Shown here in pieces: positions 1-5,023 of a stretch of 7,378 nucleotides of DNA (within the stretch, counting starts at the first letter, position 1; each line of letters opens with the position of its first letter). The DNA is taken from the NCBI GenBank assembly GCA_905371595.1, contig CAJPLU010000035.1:1-7378 (forward strand), written 5' to 3'. This DNA is from Candidatus Saccharimonadota bacterium (lineage in GTDB: Bacteria; Patescibacteriota; Saccharimonadia; Saccharimonadales; Saccharimonadaceae). The notes beneath the pieces are model-generated. The model made no database searches, was not told the DNA's origin, and saw nothing but the letters and a program-made list of their open reading frames with translations. The translations under genes were made by a program, and so were the position numbers.

Positions 1-533
1 TTATTATTTGTCGAAGCCGCAGAAACCGGTCTCTTGGCATAACCCAGATACTCATAGCCGTCGATCTTTGGTGGCGAATACTCAACACTTTCGCCGTCTT
101 GCACGGTCACCGTGTCGGTTGCGCCGATACTATCAATGATAGCCGAAGCCGCTTGATTGTTAAGCGCCAACCCGCCAACGCTAACCGCTAGTAACAGCAG
201 AGCTCGGCCCTTTTTGCTGCGCAGCAAGAAATAGCCGCCCAGCGCCGCCAGCAAGCCGCCAACAGCAAAATACGCTACCAAAATCCTCGCATCGCTGCCC
301 GTCTCAGCCAAGCGTCCGCCGCCTTGGTACGCCAGCAAAAATTCCGAATTGGCATCGTTAGTAGTCAACGTTATTTTTCCTGAGGCGATGGAATTCTGTT
401 CGGTTTTCGATAGCGAACTTTTGACCACGCTGCGAAGCCGAATGGTTTTTGAACCGGCATGCGCAGCCGGCGGCGCGATAAAATTCACCGCAACAACAGC
501 GGCGATGAATAATCCTACTATTTTCTTTTTCAT
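1..533 (-). CDS. Secreted/membrane surface protein with internal LAETG sortase-like motif (C-terminus cut by window edge)
   Basis: The 177 visible codons run from an ATG at 533 to the left edge without a stop, so the protein is partial. Residues 1-26 form a typical signal peptide: MKKK, a hydrophobic core, then a likely cut after AHA. An exported segment follows, then LAETG at 75-79, a membrane segment at about 84-104 and a basic RSKKGR at 105-110. This order is that of a sortase sorting signal, and LAXTG is the motif reported for class E sortases. However, the protein does not end there. A second hydrophobic stretch (about 111-124) and AASA follow, then a polar tail with DGESVEYSPPKIDGYEYLGY that faintly recalls MucBP-like surface repeats. 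The predicted topology is a membrane hairpin with both ends outside. It has its own promoter and a GAGG ribosome site. I do not recognise the family; export is well supported, sortase anchoring is only a guess. Confidence 0.75.
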   Translation of the reverse strand, partial: MKKKIVGLFIAAVVAVNFIAPPAAHAGSKTIRLRSVVKSSLSKTEQNSIASGKITLTTNDANSEFLLAYQGGGRLAETGSDARILVAYFAVGGLLAALGGYFLLRSKKGRALLLLAVSVGGLALNNQAASAIIDSIGATDTVTVQDGESVEYSPPKIDGYEYLGYAKRPVSAASTNN

Positions 534-578
534 TGAATCCCTCAACTCTTTTTGTTTTAACGCCTGATGACGCTTATG

Positions 579-607
579 ATTATATAGCTAATGACGATAC
601 AATGCAA
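579..607 (-). promoter_or_regulatory. Sigma70-type promoter of the surface-protein gene
   Basis: On the minus strand a -35 box TTGCAT (607-602) and a perfect -10 box TATAAT (584-579) are separated by exactly 17 bp. Transcription should start near 572, leaving a leader of about 39 nt that carries GAGGGATTCA just before the ATG at 533. This makes the surface gene separately expressed from grpE, although no clear hairpin terminator is visible between the two. Confidence 0.75.
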
Positions 608-633
608 GCGAAATAAGTACGGGAATGCTGGAT

Positions 634-1104
634 TTATTGGCGCGTAACTTTGACCATAGCGTCGCGAATCACTACGCCGTCTAGCGTGTAGCCGGCACGC
701 AGTTCCTCGGCAATCACTTCTTTGTCGCCTTCTGCCGATTCGTCGAATTGGATGGCTTGGTGCAATTCAGGGTTAAACAGCGTACCAGGTTTAGCGTCGA
801 TTTTCTCGAGGCCAATTTCTTTGAGCTGCTTGTCGAGCTGCTTGCTTAGGCCAGCCACACCCTTGGCCCACGCGTTATCCTGCAATTCCTCTGGTACGTT
901 AATAATCGCGCGCTCAATCGTATCAATTACCGGCAATAGCTTCATCACTGACTTCGCCTGTCCCATTTGGTGCGCCGATTGTTTCTCCGCCTCGACACGC
1001 TTGCGATAGTTCTCAAAATCCGCCCGCGTCCGCTGCAAATCCAGCGTCAACTCGCCTAATTGCTGCTCTAAATCTTCAGTTTTCTTGGTCTTATTTTTTG
1101 TCAT
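634..1104 (-). CDS. grpE: GrpE, nucleotide exchange factor for DnaK
   Basis: GrpE releases ADP from the cytosolic chaperone DnaK (Hsp70) so that substrate is let go. At 156 aa it is shorter than most GrpE proteins, chiefly because the acidic N-terminal tail is missing. Residues about 8-50 form a heptad-like coiled coil with the family stretch RADFENYRKRVEAEK. The C-terminal part carries the signature PGTLFNPELHQAI, followed by the beta-wing ending AGYTLDGVVIRDAMVKV. The ATG is well defined: AAGGAGG lies 5 nt upstream and the ATG overlaps the TGA of the preceding 53-aa ORF (ATGA), implying translational coupling. It is the last gene of the hrcA transcript and should be controlled by HrcA/CIRCE. 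No dnaK or dnaJ follows it, so the partner chaperone must be encoded elsewhere. Confidence 0.96.
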   Translation of the reverse strand: MTKNKTKKTEDLEQQLGELTLDLQRTRADFENYRKRVEAEKQSAHQMGQAKSVMKLLPVIDTIERAIINVPEELQDNAWAKGVAGLSKQLDKQLKEIGLEKIDAKPGTLFNPELHQAIQFDESAEGDKEVIAEELRAGYTLDGVVIRDAMVKVTRQ

Positions 1105-1262
1105 TTCTTCCTCCTTCTAAACAACCAAACTGGCTCGCCACCTACCATACCAGGCGCAAAGGCTAAAATACCAATTGCTGCAACTACGCACATTACTATC
1201 AAGATTATCACAGTTAACCACGTCGGCAAACCGCTCAGCAGTCCGCCGATCCATTCAGCCAC
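1101..1262 (-). CDS. Small single-pass membrane protein, 53 aa, between hrcA and grpE
   Basis: This short ORF exactly fills the gap between hrcA and grpE. Its GTG shares a base with the hrcA stop (TAGTG at 1264-1260), and its TGA overlaps the grpE ATG (ATGA). A GGAGGGG stretch in the last codons of hrcA sits about 8 nt before the GTG and can serve as ribosome site. The protein has a short amphipathic start (MAEWIGGLLSGLP), a hydrophobic span at about residues 14-36 (WLTVIILIVMCVVAAIGILA), then a short glycine-containing loop and a basic end, WLFRRRKK. By the positive-inside rule the C-terminus would be cytosolic. The function is unknown. Its place in a CIRCE-controlled unit suggests induction by heat or misfolding stress, perhaps a membrane-linked role. 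Overlaps at both ends argue for a real gene; confirming homologs would be needed for certainty. Confidence 0.7.
   Translation of the reverse strand: MAEWIGGLLSGLPTWLTVIILIVMCVVAAIGILAFAPGMVGGEPVWLFRRRKK
1110..1116 (-). promoter_or_regulatory. Strong Shine-Dalgarno site of grpE inside the 53-aa ORF
   Basis: AAGGAGG lies 5 nt before the grpE ATG. These bases are part of the codons for the basic C-terminal tail (AGA AGG AGG AAG AAA) of the small membrane protein, so one sequence serves as both coding and ribosome-binding sequence. It fixes the grpE start at 1104. Confidence 0.8.
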
Positions 1263-1972
1263 TACAACATCCCCTCCAGCATAGCACCGGTTCGACGTAC
1301 CAACTCCATCGTTCGGCGGTAATTTTGCCGCGTCGGGCCGATCACGCCGATATAGCTATCATCGCTAAACGGCGAGCGGAATTTGCTGATAATCAGCGTC
1401 GCACCAGAACTTTTGCCAATCGGGTTTTCGCTGCCGATAAACACATTGAGCGGCTGGTTCGGCGCTGCTTCATGTAGCCACGGCTCGATATTATCAATTA
1501 GCCTAGCAATCGCCTGCACGTGATTGCCACCAGCGAACTCCGGCTGGCTAAACAGCTGCGTCATGCCGTTCATATACAAGTGCGTACCAAACGACGCAAA
1601 ACCAAAGTTACCCGTCAGCTCAACCAGACTATCAACGGCGCTGCGAATTGCCCGGTCAGACTTATCAACGTGCGAGTTAACATGCGCTTCGATCGCTCTC
1701 GCACTGCGATCGATGCCGCTCGGCAGCTCCGTCATCTGCGCATTGGTGATGCCATTGACATAAAAGCGATAGCCTTTGTCGGTAGGAATCCGGCCGGCGC
1801 TGGTATGCGGCGCCTCGATAAAGCCCATTTCCTCCAGCTTCGCCATCTCGCTGCGAATCGTGGCGCTACTCACGCCAAATAATTTGGCTAGCGTCACGCT
1901 GCCAACTGGCGCCGCAATCTCGGCATACTGCTCAATGATGGCAGCTAAAATCGCCTGTTGACGTTCGGTCAT
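1262..1972 (-). CDS. hrcA: HrcA, heat-inducible transcription repressor (short form)
   Basis: HrcA represses chaperone genes by binding CIRCE and needs GroE to stay active in well-studied bacteria. The chosen ATG at 1972 starts MTERQQAILAAIIEQY, as usual for the family. Residues 1-70 are the winged helix domain, with GSVTLAKLFGVSSATIRSEM and the wing segment TSAGRIPTDKGYRFYVN. C-terminal family blocks follow: MTQLFSQPEF, FIGSENP, SGATLIISKF and GVIGPTRQNYRRTMELV. At 236 aa it is about 100 residues shorter than the HrcA of Bacillus or Thermotoga. The gap falls between LTGNFGFAS (about 119-127) and LYMNGMTQLF, where the inserted dimerisation domain normally sits. An in-frame GTG at 1999 is rejected because it lies inside the operator and upstream of the expected transcription start. 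A perfect CIRCE overlaps its promoter, so it should regulate itself. Confidence 0.95.
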   Translation of the reverse strand: MTERQQAILAAIIEQYAEIAAPVGSVTLAKLFGVSSATIRSEMAKLEEMGFIEAPHTSAGRIPTDKGYRFYVNGITNAQMTELPSGIDRSARAIEAHVNSHVDKSDRAIRSAVDSLVELTGNFGFASFGTHLYMNGMTQLFSQPEFAGGNHVQAIARLIDNIEPWLHEAAPNQPLNVFIGSENPIGKSSGATLIISKFRSPFSDDSYIGVIGPTRQNYRRTMELVRRTGAMLEGML

Positions 1973-1978
1973 ACTCCT

Positions 1979-2007
1979 ATTATATCGCACATTTAGCACT
2001 CTTGCAA
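1979..2007 (-). promoter_or_regulatory. hrcA promoter, probably giving a leaderless mRNA
   Basis: On the minus strand TTGCAA (2007-2002) and a perfect TATAAT (1984-1979) are 17 bp apart. The -10 box ends only 6 nt before the hrcA ATG at 1972, so the normal start distance places the first transcribed base at or next to that ATG. The six bases in between read AGGAGT, too close to the ATG for an ordinary ribosome site. The -35 box lies inside the 9-bp spacer of CIRCE, so bound HrcA would directly block RNA polymerase. Confidence 0.8.
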
Positions 2008-2019
2008 GGCGAGTGCTAA
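1993..2019. promoter_or_regulatory. CIRCE operator, HrcA binding site
   Basis: The sequence is a perfect inverted repeat TTAGCACTC-N9-GAGTGCTAA, identical in its arms to the classical CIRCE element. One arm includes the TAG stop codon of gmk (2018-2016), and the spacer contains the -35 box of the hrcA promoter. It should place hrcA, the 53-aa membrane protein and grpE under HrcA control. Confidence 0.97.
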
Positions 2020-2729
2020 CCAGCCGCTTTCAATTGTTCTAGTAAATCACGCGCTGCCAACCTGGCTTCATCATCCTTGCGATTATAAACGTCCGGTTTC
2101 GAGGCAATTTCGCGAACAATACGCGCAGTTTCGTCGATGTCATCATTTATAACAAAGTGATAATACGGCACCTCGAGCGCATGAGTAATTTCACGAATTG
2201 CACTATTGTAGCGTTTCGGCCATTCGCGATCAAACTCCTCTTGCGAAGCGTAACGTACACTGAGACGACGACGCCATTCTTGATAATTTGGCGGTAACAA
2301 AAATATCGCTACCACGCCTGGCGACAGCTTTTTATATTCATCGACACCTTGCACATCAATATCAGTAACCGCAATTTTACCAGCATCATGAATATCCTGA
2401 ATCTGCTTGACGCCAGTACCATAAACTGTACCGTGCACAAATTTCGCCTCGACAAAAGCATGACTTTCCAACAATCTAGCGGCAGTCGCTTCATCAATAT
2501 AGTTATAATCAATGCCTTCACGCTCCCATACACCTTTATTTTGACGCGGCTGGCGAGTCGTATACGACACAATATCAGCAAACTCCGACGACTGCATTAA
2601 TCGCTGCTTGGTCGTATCCTTGCCTGCGCCCGATATACCGACGAGCAACACAATTTTAGTTTGAATAATGAGCTGGCGAACCGCTTCGCTCGGCTGATAT
2701 TCTTTGATAAGCTTTTCAATTTTCGACAT
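2016..2729 (-). CDS. gmk: Guanylate kinase
   Basis: This cytosolic enzyme phosphorylates GMP to GDP with ATP. The 237-aa product carries a P-loop GISGAGKDT at 31-39 (usually GPSGAGKS/T), the GMP-binding YTTRQPR at 56-62, GIDYNYID at 72-79, VHGTVYGT at 98-105 and DIDVQG at 123-128. The lid and tail blocks FLLPPNYQEWRRRL and VINDDID follow. The enzyme is some 30 residues longer than usual because of a 25-residue N-terminal extension and a longer C-terminus. It starts 5 nt after the nucleotidase stop and shows no Shine-Dalgarno sequence. A -10 like box 7 nt before the ATG suggests a leaderless internal promoter. The stop codon lies inside CIRCE. The P-loop variant and the extension leave slight room for a related nucleoside monophosphate kinase, but guanylate kinase is much the best fit. 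Confidence 0.9.
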   Translation of the reverse strand: MSKIEKLIKEYQPSEAVRQLIIQTKIVLLVGISGAGKDTTKQRLMQSSEFADIVSYTTRQPRQNKGVWEREGIDYNYIDEATAARLLESHAFVEAKFVHGTVYGTGVKQIQDIHDAGKIAVTDIDVQGVDEYKKLSPGVVAIFLLPPNYQEWRRRLSVRYASQEEFDREWPKRYNSAIREITHALEVPYYHFVINDDIDETARIVREIASKPDVYNRKDDEARLAARDLLEQLKAAG

Positions 2730-2734
2730 GATAT

Positions 2735-3202
2735 TTATGATAACTCATCCAGTACCGATTGCCAATCAGGAAATTCGGGAGTGCCAAAATGAATATGCCG
2801 GCCGACAAACTCAGCAGCGCCTTTAGTTGTCCGGTCATCAATCAAAATATCACCGCGACTCAGCTGCTTGACCGACGAAAATACGACTTTGCGAAAGAAA
2901 ATATTTTCCCGGCCATCGCCGCCAAAGTGCTTCTTTACCCACGCCAGCTTATCATCCAGCGCTGTCGGATTTTCCCATGGTGATGACGACAAGATATATA
3001 GATCGTACTTTTCTTTCAAAGCATCTACCGTCTCAAGGGCGCCTGGCATCGGATCCATCAGCGCGAAAATGCCCGGGATATTGTCGTATTCGTCCGCAAA
3101 CTTCTCAAGCATCTCGGGCGAAACCTTCGTCAAAGCAGACTCAAAATCCACCAGCACGCCGTCCATATCGATATAGACAATCGGCTTCTTATTTTCGCAC
3201 AT
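2735..3202 (-). CDS. NT5C-type 5'(3')-deoxyribonucleotidase, HAD superfamily
   Basis: The family removes the phosphate from (deoxy)nucleoside monophosphates and helps trim nucleotide pools. The 155-aa protein has the HAD motifs in order: DMDGVLVDF with the nucleophile Asp12 and Asp14, LSSSPW (Ser/Thr motif, 71-76), FFRKVVF with Lys105, and the metal-binding IDDRTTKGAAEF with Asp122-Asp123. This pattern matches the 5'-nucleotidase, deoxy, cytosolic type C family. There is no signal peptide, so it acts in the cytosol. I chose the ATG at 3202, just before MCENKKPIVYIDMDG. It has AGGGG a few bases upstream and overlaps the end of the ParB-like gene by 14 nt; the longer reading up to 3304 is out of keeping with the family. 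It is followed by gmk, a pairing that fits nucleotide metabolism. The exact substrate cannot be told from sequence alone. Confidence 0.88.
   Translation of the reverse strand: MCENKKPIVYIDMDGVLVDFESALTKVSPEMLEKFADEYDNIPGIFALMDPMPGALETVDALKEKYDLYILSSSPWENPTALDDKLAWVKKHFGGDGRENIFFRKVVFSSVKQLSRGDILIDDRTTKGAAEFVGRHIHFGTPEFPDWQSVLDELS
2737..2765 (-). promoter_or_regulatory. Possible internal leaderless promoter for gmk
   Basis: Within the last codons of the nucleotidase gene the minus strand shows TTGGCA (2765-2760), 17 bp, then TATCAT (2742-2737), each one mismatch from consensus. The -10 box ends 7 nt before the gmk ATG, so the transcript would start at the ATG. gmk lacks a Shine-Dalgarno site, which fits. 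The boxes lie in coding sequence, so chance is not excluded. Confidence 0.45.
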
Positions 3203-3798
3203 CTTTACCCCTACCAGTGAAGGATGAAAAATCACGATACACAGTACTTCCATCACCAGGTGTACTACCTTTATTTCGGTGAACAAAGCCCTGTTTACGA
3301 GCAATTTTCAAGTCGCCAAGTGTAGGGAATGTTGTCACTTCATTCCATTCGTTTGGCAAGCGACGTTTCGTGACAGCAAAGTCGCTGTCAACACCTCTAA
3401 TAACTACAGCTCTAATTATTTTTATACCCATACGCCTCGCCAATGTTGTTCGATGCATACCGTCGACGAGCAATAATCCTTCATGATAATCCTCCTCAAT
3501 GATAGGTGGGAGCATAACTCCGCCCCCCCGCGTTTTCTTCATCAACAATATCAATTCCGCCAGTTTCCATGCACAGTGTATCTTCACCGTACGGCAAGAC
3601 AAGCTCTCTTAAACCCTCTTGCTTGCGTACACCAGCGTCAATAACATACCGCTGCGTCGGCTGAAAAGTATCAATACGAACATCTTCAATTGAGATATCG
3701 CTACCAGCATAGGGTCGTGCGTCCTTATCAGCTAACGTCGGCGCCTGATACAGATTATCAATTAACCACCCTTGAGACTTAAATCCCTCTACTCGCAC
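3189..3798 (-). CDS. ParB/sulfiredoxin-fold protein, disrupted by a +1 frameshift at a G7 tract
   Basis: Two overlapping reading frames form one protein. The first (GTG at 3798) runs to residue 90 (GGIDIVDEENA), then meets seven G at 3529-3523. Removing one G joins it to GGGVMLPPIIEEDYHEG and the second frame, giving 202 aa. The joined product carries the ParB-like core LLVDGMHRTTLARRMG followed by IKIIRAVVIRG (residues about 108-135), the signature of the ParB/Srx nuclease-like fold. No DNA-binding helix-turn-helix of a partition ParB is evident, so a chromosome partition role is not supported. The GTG overlaps the lepA stop by one base (TAGTG) and has AAGGAG 6 nt upstream. The end overlaps the nucleotidase start by 14 nt. 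A free-standing core of 108 aa could start at the ATG at 3515. Pseudogene, slippage-controlled gene and sequencing error are all possible. Confidence 0.75.
3523..3529 (-). other. G7 homopolymer at the frameshift
   Basis: Seven consecutive G on the minus strand sit exactly where the reading frame must change. Six G would give one continuous ORF (GCG GGG GGC GGA GTT ATG). The shift needed is +1 (or -2), so ordinary -1 ribosomal slippage would not restore the frame. Confidence 0.85.
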
Positions 3799-4754
3799 TA
3801 ATCTCTCCTTAGCATTATTGTAAATGCCTCGCTAGGAATGTCAACCTTGCCAAAGCGCTTCATGCGTTTTTTGCCGCGGGCTTGTTTGGCGAGGAGTTTT
3901 TTCTTGCGCGAGACGTCGCCACCATAGAGATAGCCGGTGACGTCTTTGCGGTAGGCGCCGATGTTTTCGCGAGCGATGAATTTGCCGCCAATCGCCGCCT
4001 GCAGTGCCACCTCAAAGCTCTGGCGCGGCACCACGTCTTTCAATTTCTTGACGATTTCGCGACCCAAACCTGGTGCCTCCGAGCGGTGACACATCACACT
4101 GAGAGCATCAATCATCTCGCCCGCCACATAAAAATCCACCCGCACCAAATCTTCCGGCTGATAACCCGCCAGTTCATAATTAAACGAGCCGTAGCCACTG
4201 GTTACCGACTTCAGTTGATCATAAAAATCCGTCAACAGATTTGCCAGCGGTGCCGTAAAGGAAATGAGGGCGCGCTCATCGATGTAGCTGAGGTTTTTCT
4301 GCCGGCCGCGCTTACTGACAATCAGCTGAATCACCGCACCGATATAATCTTGCGGCACCACAATTTCGCCGTCAATCCACGGCTCGCGAACCTCGGTGAT
4401 CTGCGCTGGGTCAGGTAGTTCGCTGGCCGATTTGATATCCAACTCCTCGCCGTTCGTCAAACTAACTTGATAATCCGTACTCGGATTGGTGACGATGAGA
4501 TCCAAATTATACTCGCGCTCCAGCCGCTCGCGAATGATATCCATGTGTAGCAGCCCCAAAAAGCCAATCCGCACACCATACCCCAACACTGGTGAATTCT
4601 CCGGCTCAAACTGCAGCGCTGAATCGCTCAGACTCAGCTTCTCGATTGCCTCTTTCAGGTCATTATAATCCTCGTTAGATACCGGAAAGAACCCCGCATA
4701 GACGAAGGGTTTGACTTCTTTGTAGCCAGGAAGAGGTTGGATAACTTGACTCAC
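3798..4754 (-). CDS. lepA: LepA/EF4 C-terminal half, lacking the GTPase domain
   Basis: LepA (elongation factor 4) is a ribosome-associated GTPase of about 600 aa. Only 318 aa are present here, starting MSQVIQPLPGYKEVKPFVYAG, which aligns with the start of domain III (E. coli LepA has AIPGFKKVKPQVYAGLFPV there). Domain III (including GYGVRIGFLGLLHMDIIRERL), domain V and the LepA-specific C-terminal domain, with YGGDVSRKKKLLAKQ, GKKRMKRFGKVDIP and EAF, are intact. The whole GTP-binding domain and domain II are missing, and I saw no remnant of them in the 269 bp upstream. The reading frame is undamaged, and a TATAAT lies 6 nt before the GTG start, so the fragment may be expressed. Its stop overlaps the next gene's start by one base. 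It could be a recent truncation, half of a split gene, or an assembly join. Confidence 0.92.
   Translation of the reverse strand: MSQVIQPLPGYKEVKPFVYAGFFPVSNEDYNDLKEAIEKLSLSDSALQFEPENSPVLGYGVRIGFLGLLHMDIIRERLEREYNLDLIVTNPSTDYQVSLTNGEELDIKSASELPDPAQITEVREPWIDGEIVVPQDYIGAVIQLIVSKRGRQKNLSYIDERALISFTAPLANLLTDFYDQLKSVTSGYGSFNYELAGYQPEDLVRVDFYVAGEMIDALSVMCHRSEAPGLGREIVKKLKDVVPRQSFEVALQAAIGGKFIARENIGAYRKDVTGYLYGGDVSRKKKLLAKQARGKKRMKRFGKVDIPSEAFTIMLRRD
3805..3810 (-). promoter_or_regulatory. Shine-Dalgarno site fixing the GTG start of the ParB-like gene
   Basis: AAGGAG lies 6 nt before the GTG at 3798 and within the last codons of lepA. Together with the TAGTG stop-start overlap it supports GTG as the true start and suggests translational coupling to the lepA fragment. 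Confidence 0.7.
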
Positions 4755-4760
4755 TGCTCT

Positions 4761-4788
4761 ATTATATCCTACATTTCACTATTATAAA
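4761..4788 (-). promoter_or_regulatory. Promoter of the lepA fragment, probably leaderless
   Basis: A perfect TATAAT (4766-4761) ends 6 nt before the GTG at 4754, the same distance as at hrcA. A weak -35 candidate TTTATA (4788-4783) lies 16 bp upstream. A second TATAAT (4786-4781) sits 20 bp further upstream in a similar context: TATAATAG, four bases, then ATG. That ATG is followed at once by TAG. Which -10 is used cannot be decided from sequence. Confidence 0.55.
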
Positions 4789-4844
4789 GTCGTAAGCTTT
4801 TGTGTTTGCATATCACGAATGCTTTTCAACATCAGTCTTACGAC
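4789..4844. repeat. 8-bp inverted repeat upstream of the lepA-fragment promoter
   Basis: GTCGTAAG (4789-4796) and CTTACGAC (4837-4844) are perfect reverse complements with 40 bp between them. The near arm touches the distal TATAAT. It could be an operator pair or a weak stem in a transcript coming from the upstream gene; it has no T-run and is not a standard terminator. Confidence 0.45.
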
Positions 4845-5023
4845 AATAGCAGCATACATTTTCGTACTCGCGAAAAAAATCAAACTTCTTCCTCATGATG
4901 ATATCCTGTAACCTATTATTCAACAGAAACTCTAACTGCTAGGCGATCATACCTGATGAAGCGCTACAATACGCAAATCAACAACATCACTTATGCAGTG
5001 CAACAATGAACAACGCCACTTAA

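Larger units (their letters stand above)
4755..5023. other. Gene-poor stretch between the repeat protein and lepA
   Basis: This 269-bp AT-richer stretch holds the lepA-fragment promoter, an 8-bp inverted repeat, and no recognisable RNA gene. On the minus strand one short ORF (4896-4813, 27 aa, with NVCCYCRKTD) follows an AGGA about 7 nt upstream; its coding status is doubtful. A short hairpin CACT-gcata-AGTG lies shortly after the large gene's stop but lacks a T-run, so no convincing terminator is seen. No trace of the missing LepA GTPase domain (P-loop or NKID-like motif) was found in the reading frames I inspected here. Confidence 0.5.

Noticed and set aside
1973..1999. Longer hrcA start (GTG at 1999, nine extra residues)
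   Set aside because: The GTG lies inside CIRCE and upstream of the -10 box; HrcA proteins normally begin close to the ERQQAIL segment at the ATG 1972.
3203..3304. N-terminal extension of the nucleotidase by 34 residues
   Set aside because: The extension does not match the family and overlaps the ParB-like gene by over 100 bp; the ATG at 3202 has an AGGGG site and sits just before the HAD motif.
3189..3798. Chromosome partition ParB
   Set aside because: Only the ParB/Srx-like core is seen; there is no helix-turn-helix, no ParA neighbour and no parS-like palindrome noticed.
4859..4879. Hairpin TTTTCG/CGAAAA with an A-run as terminator
   Set aside because: The stem is AT-rich, and on the minus strand the T-run precedes the stem rather than following it.
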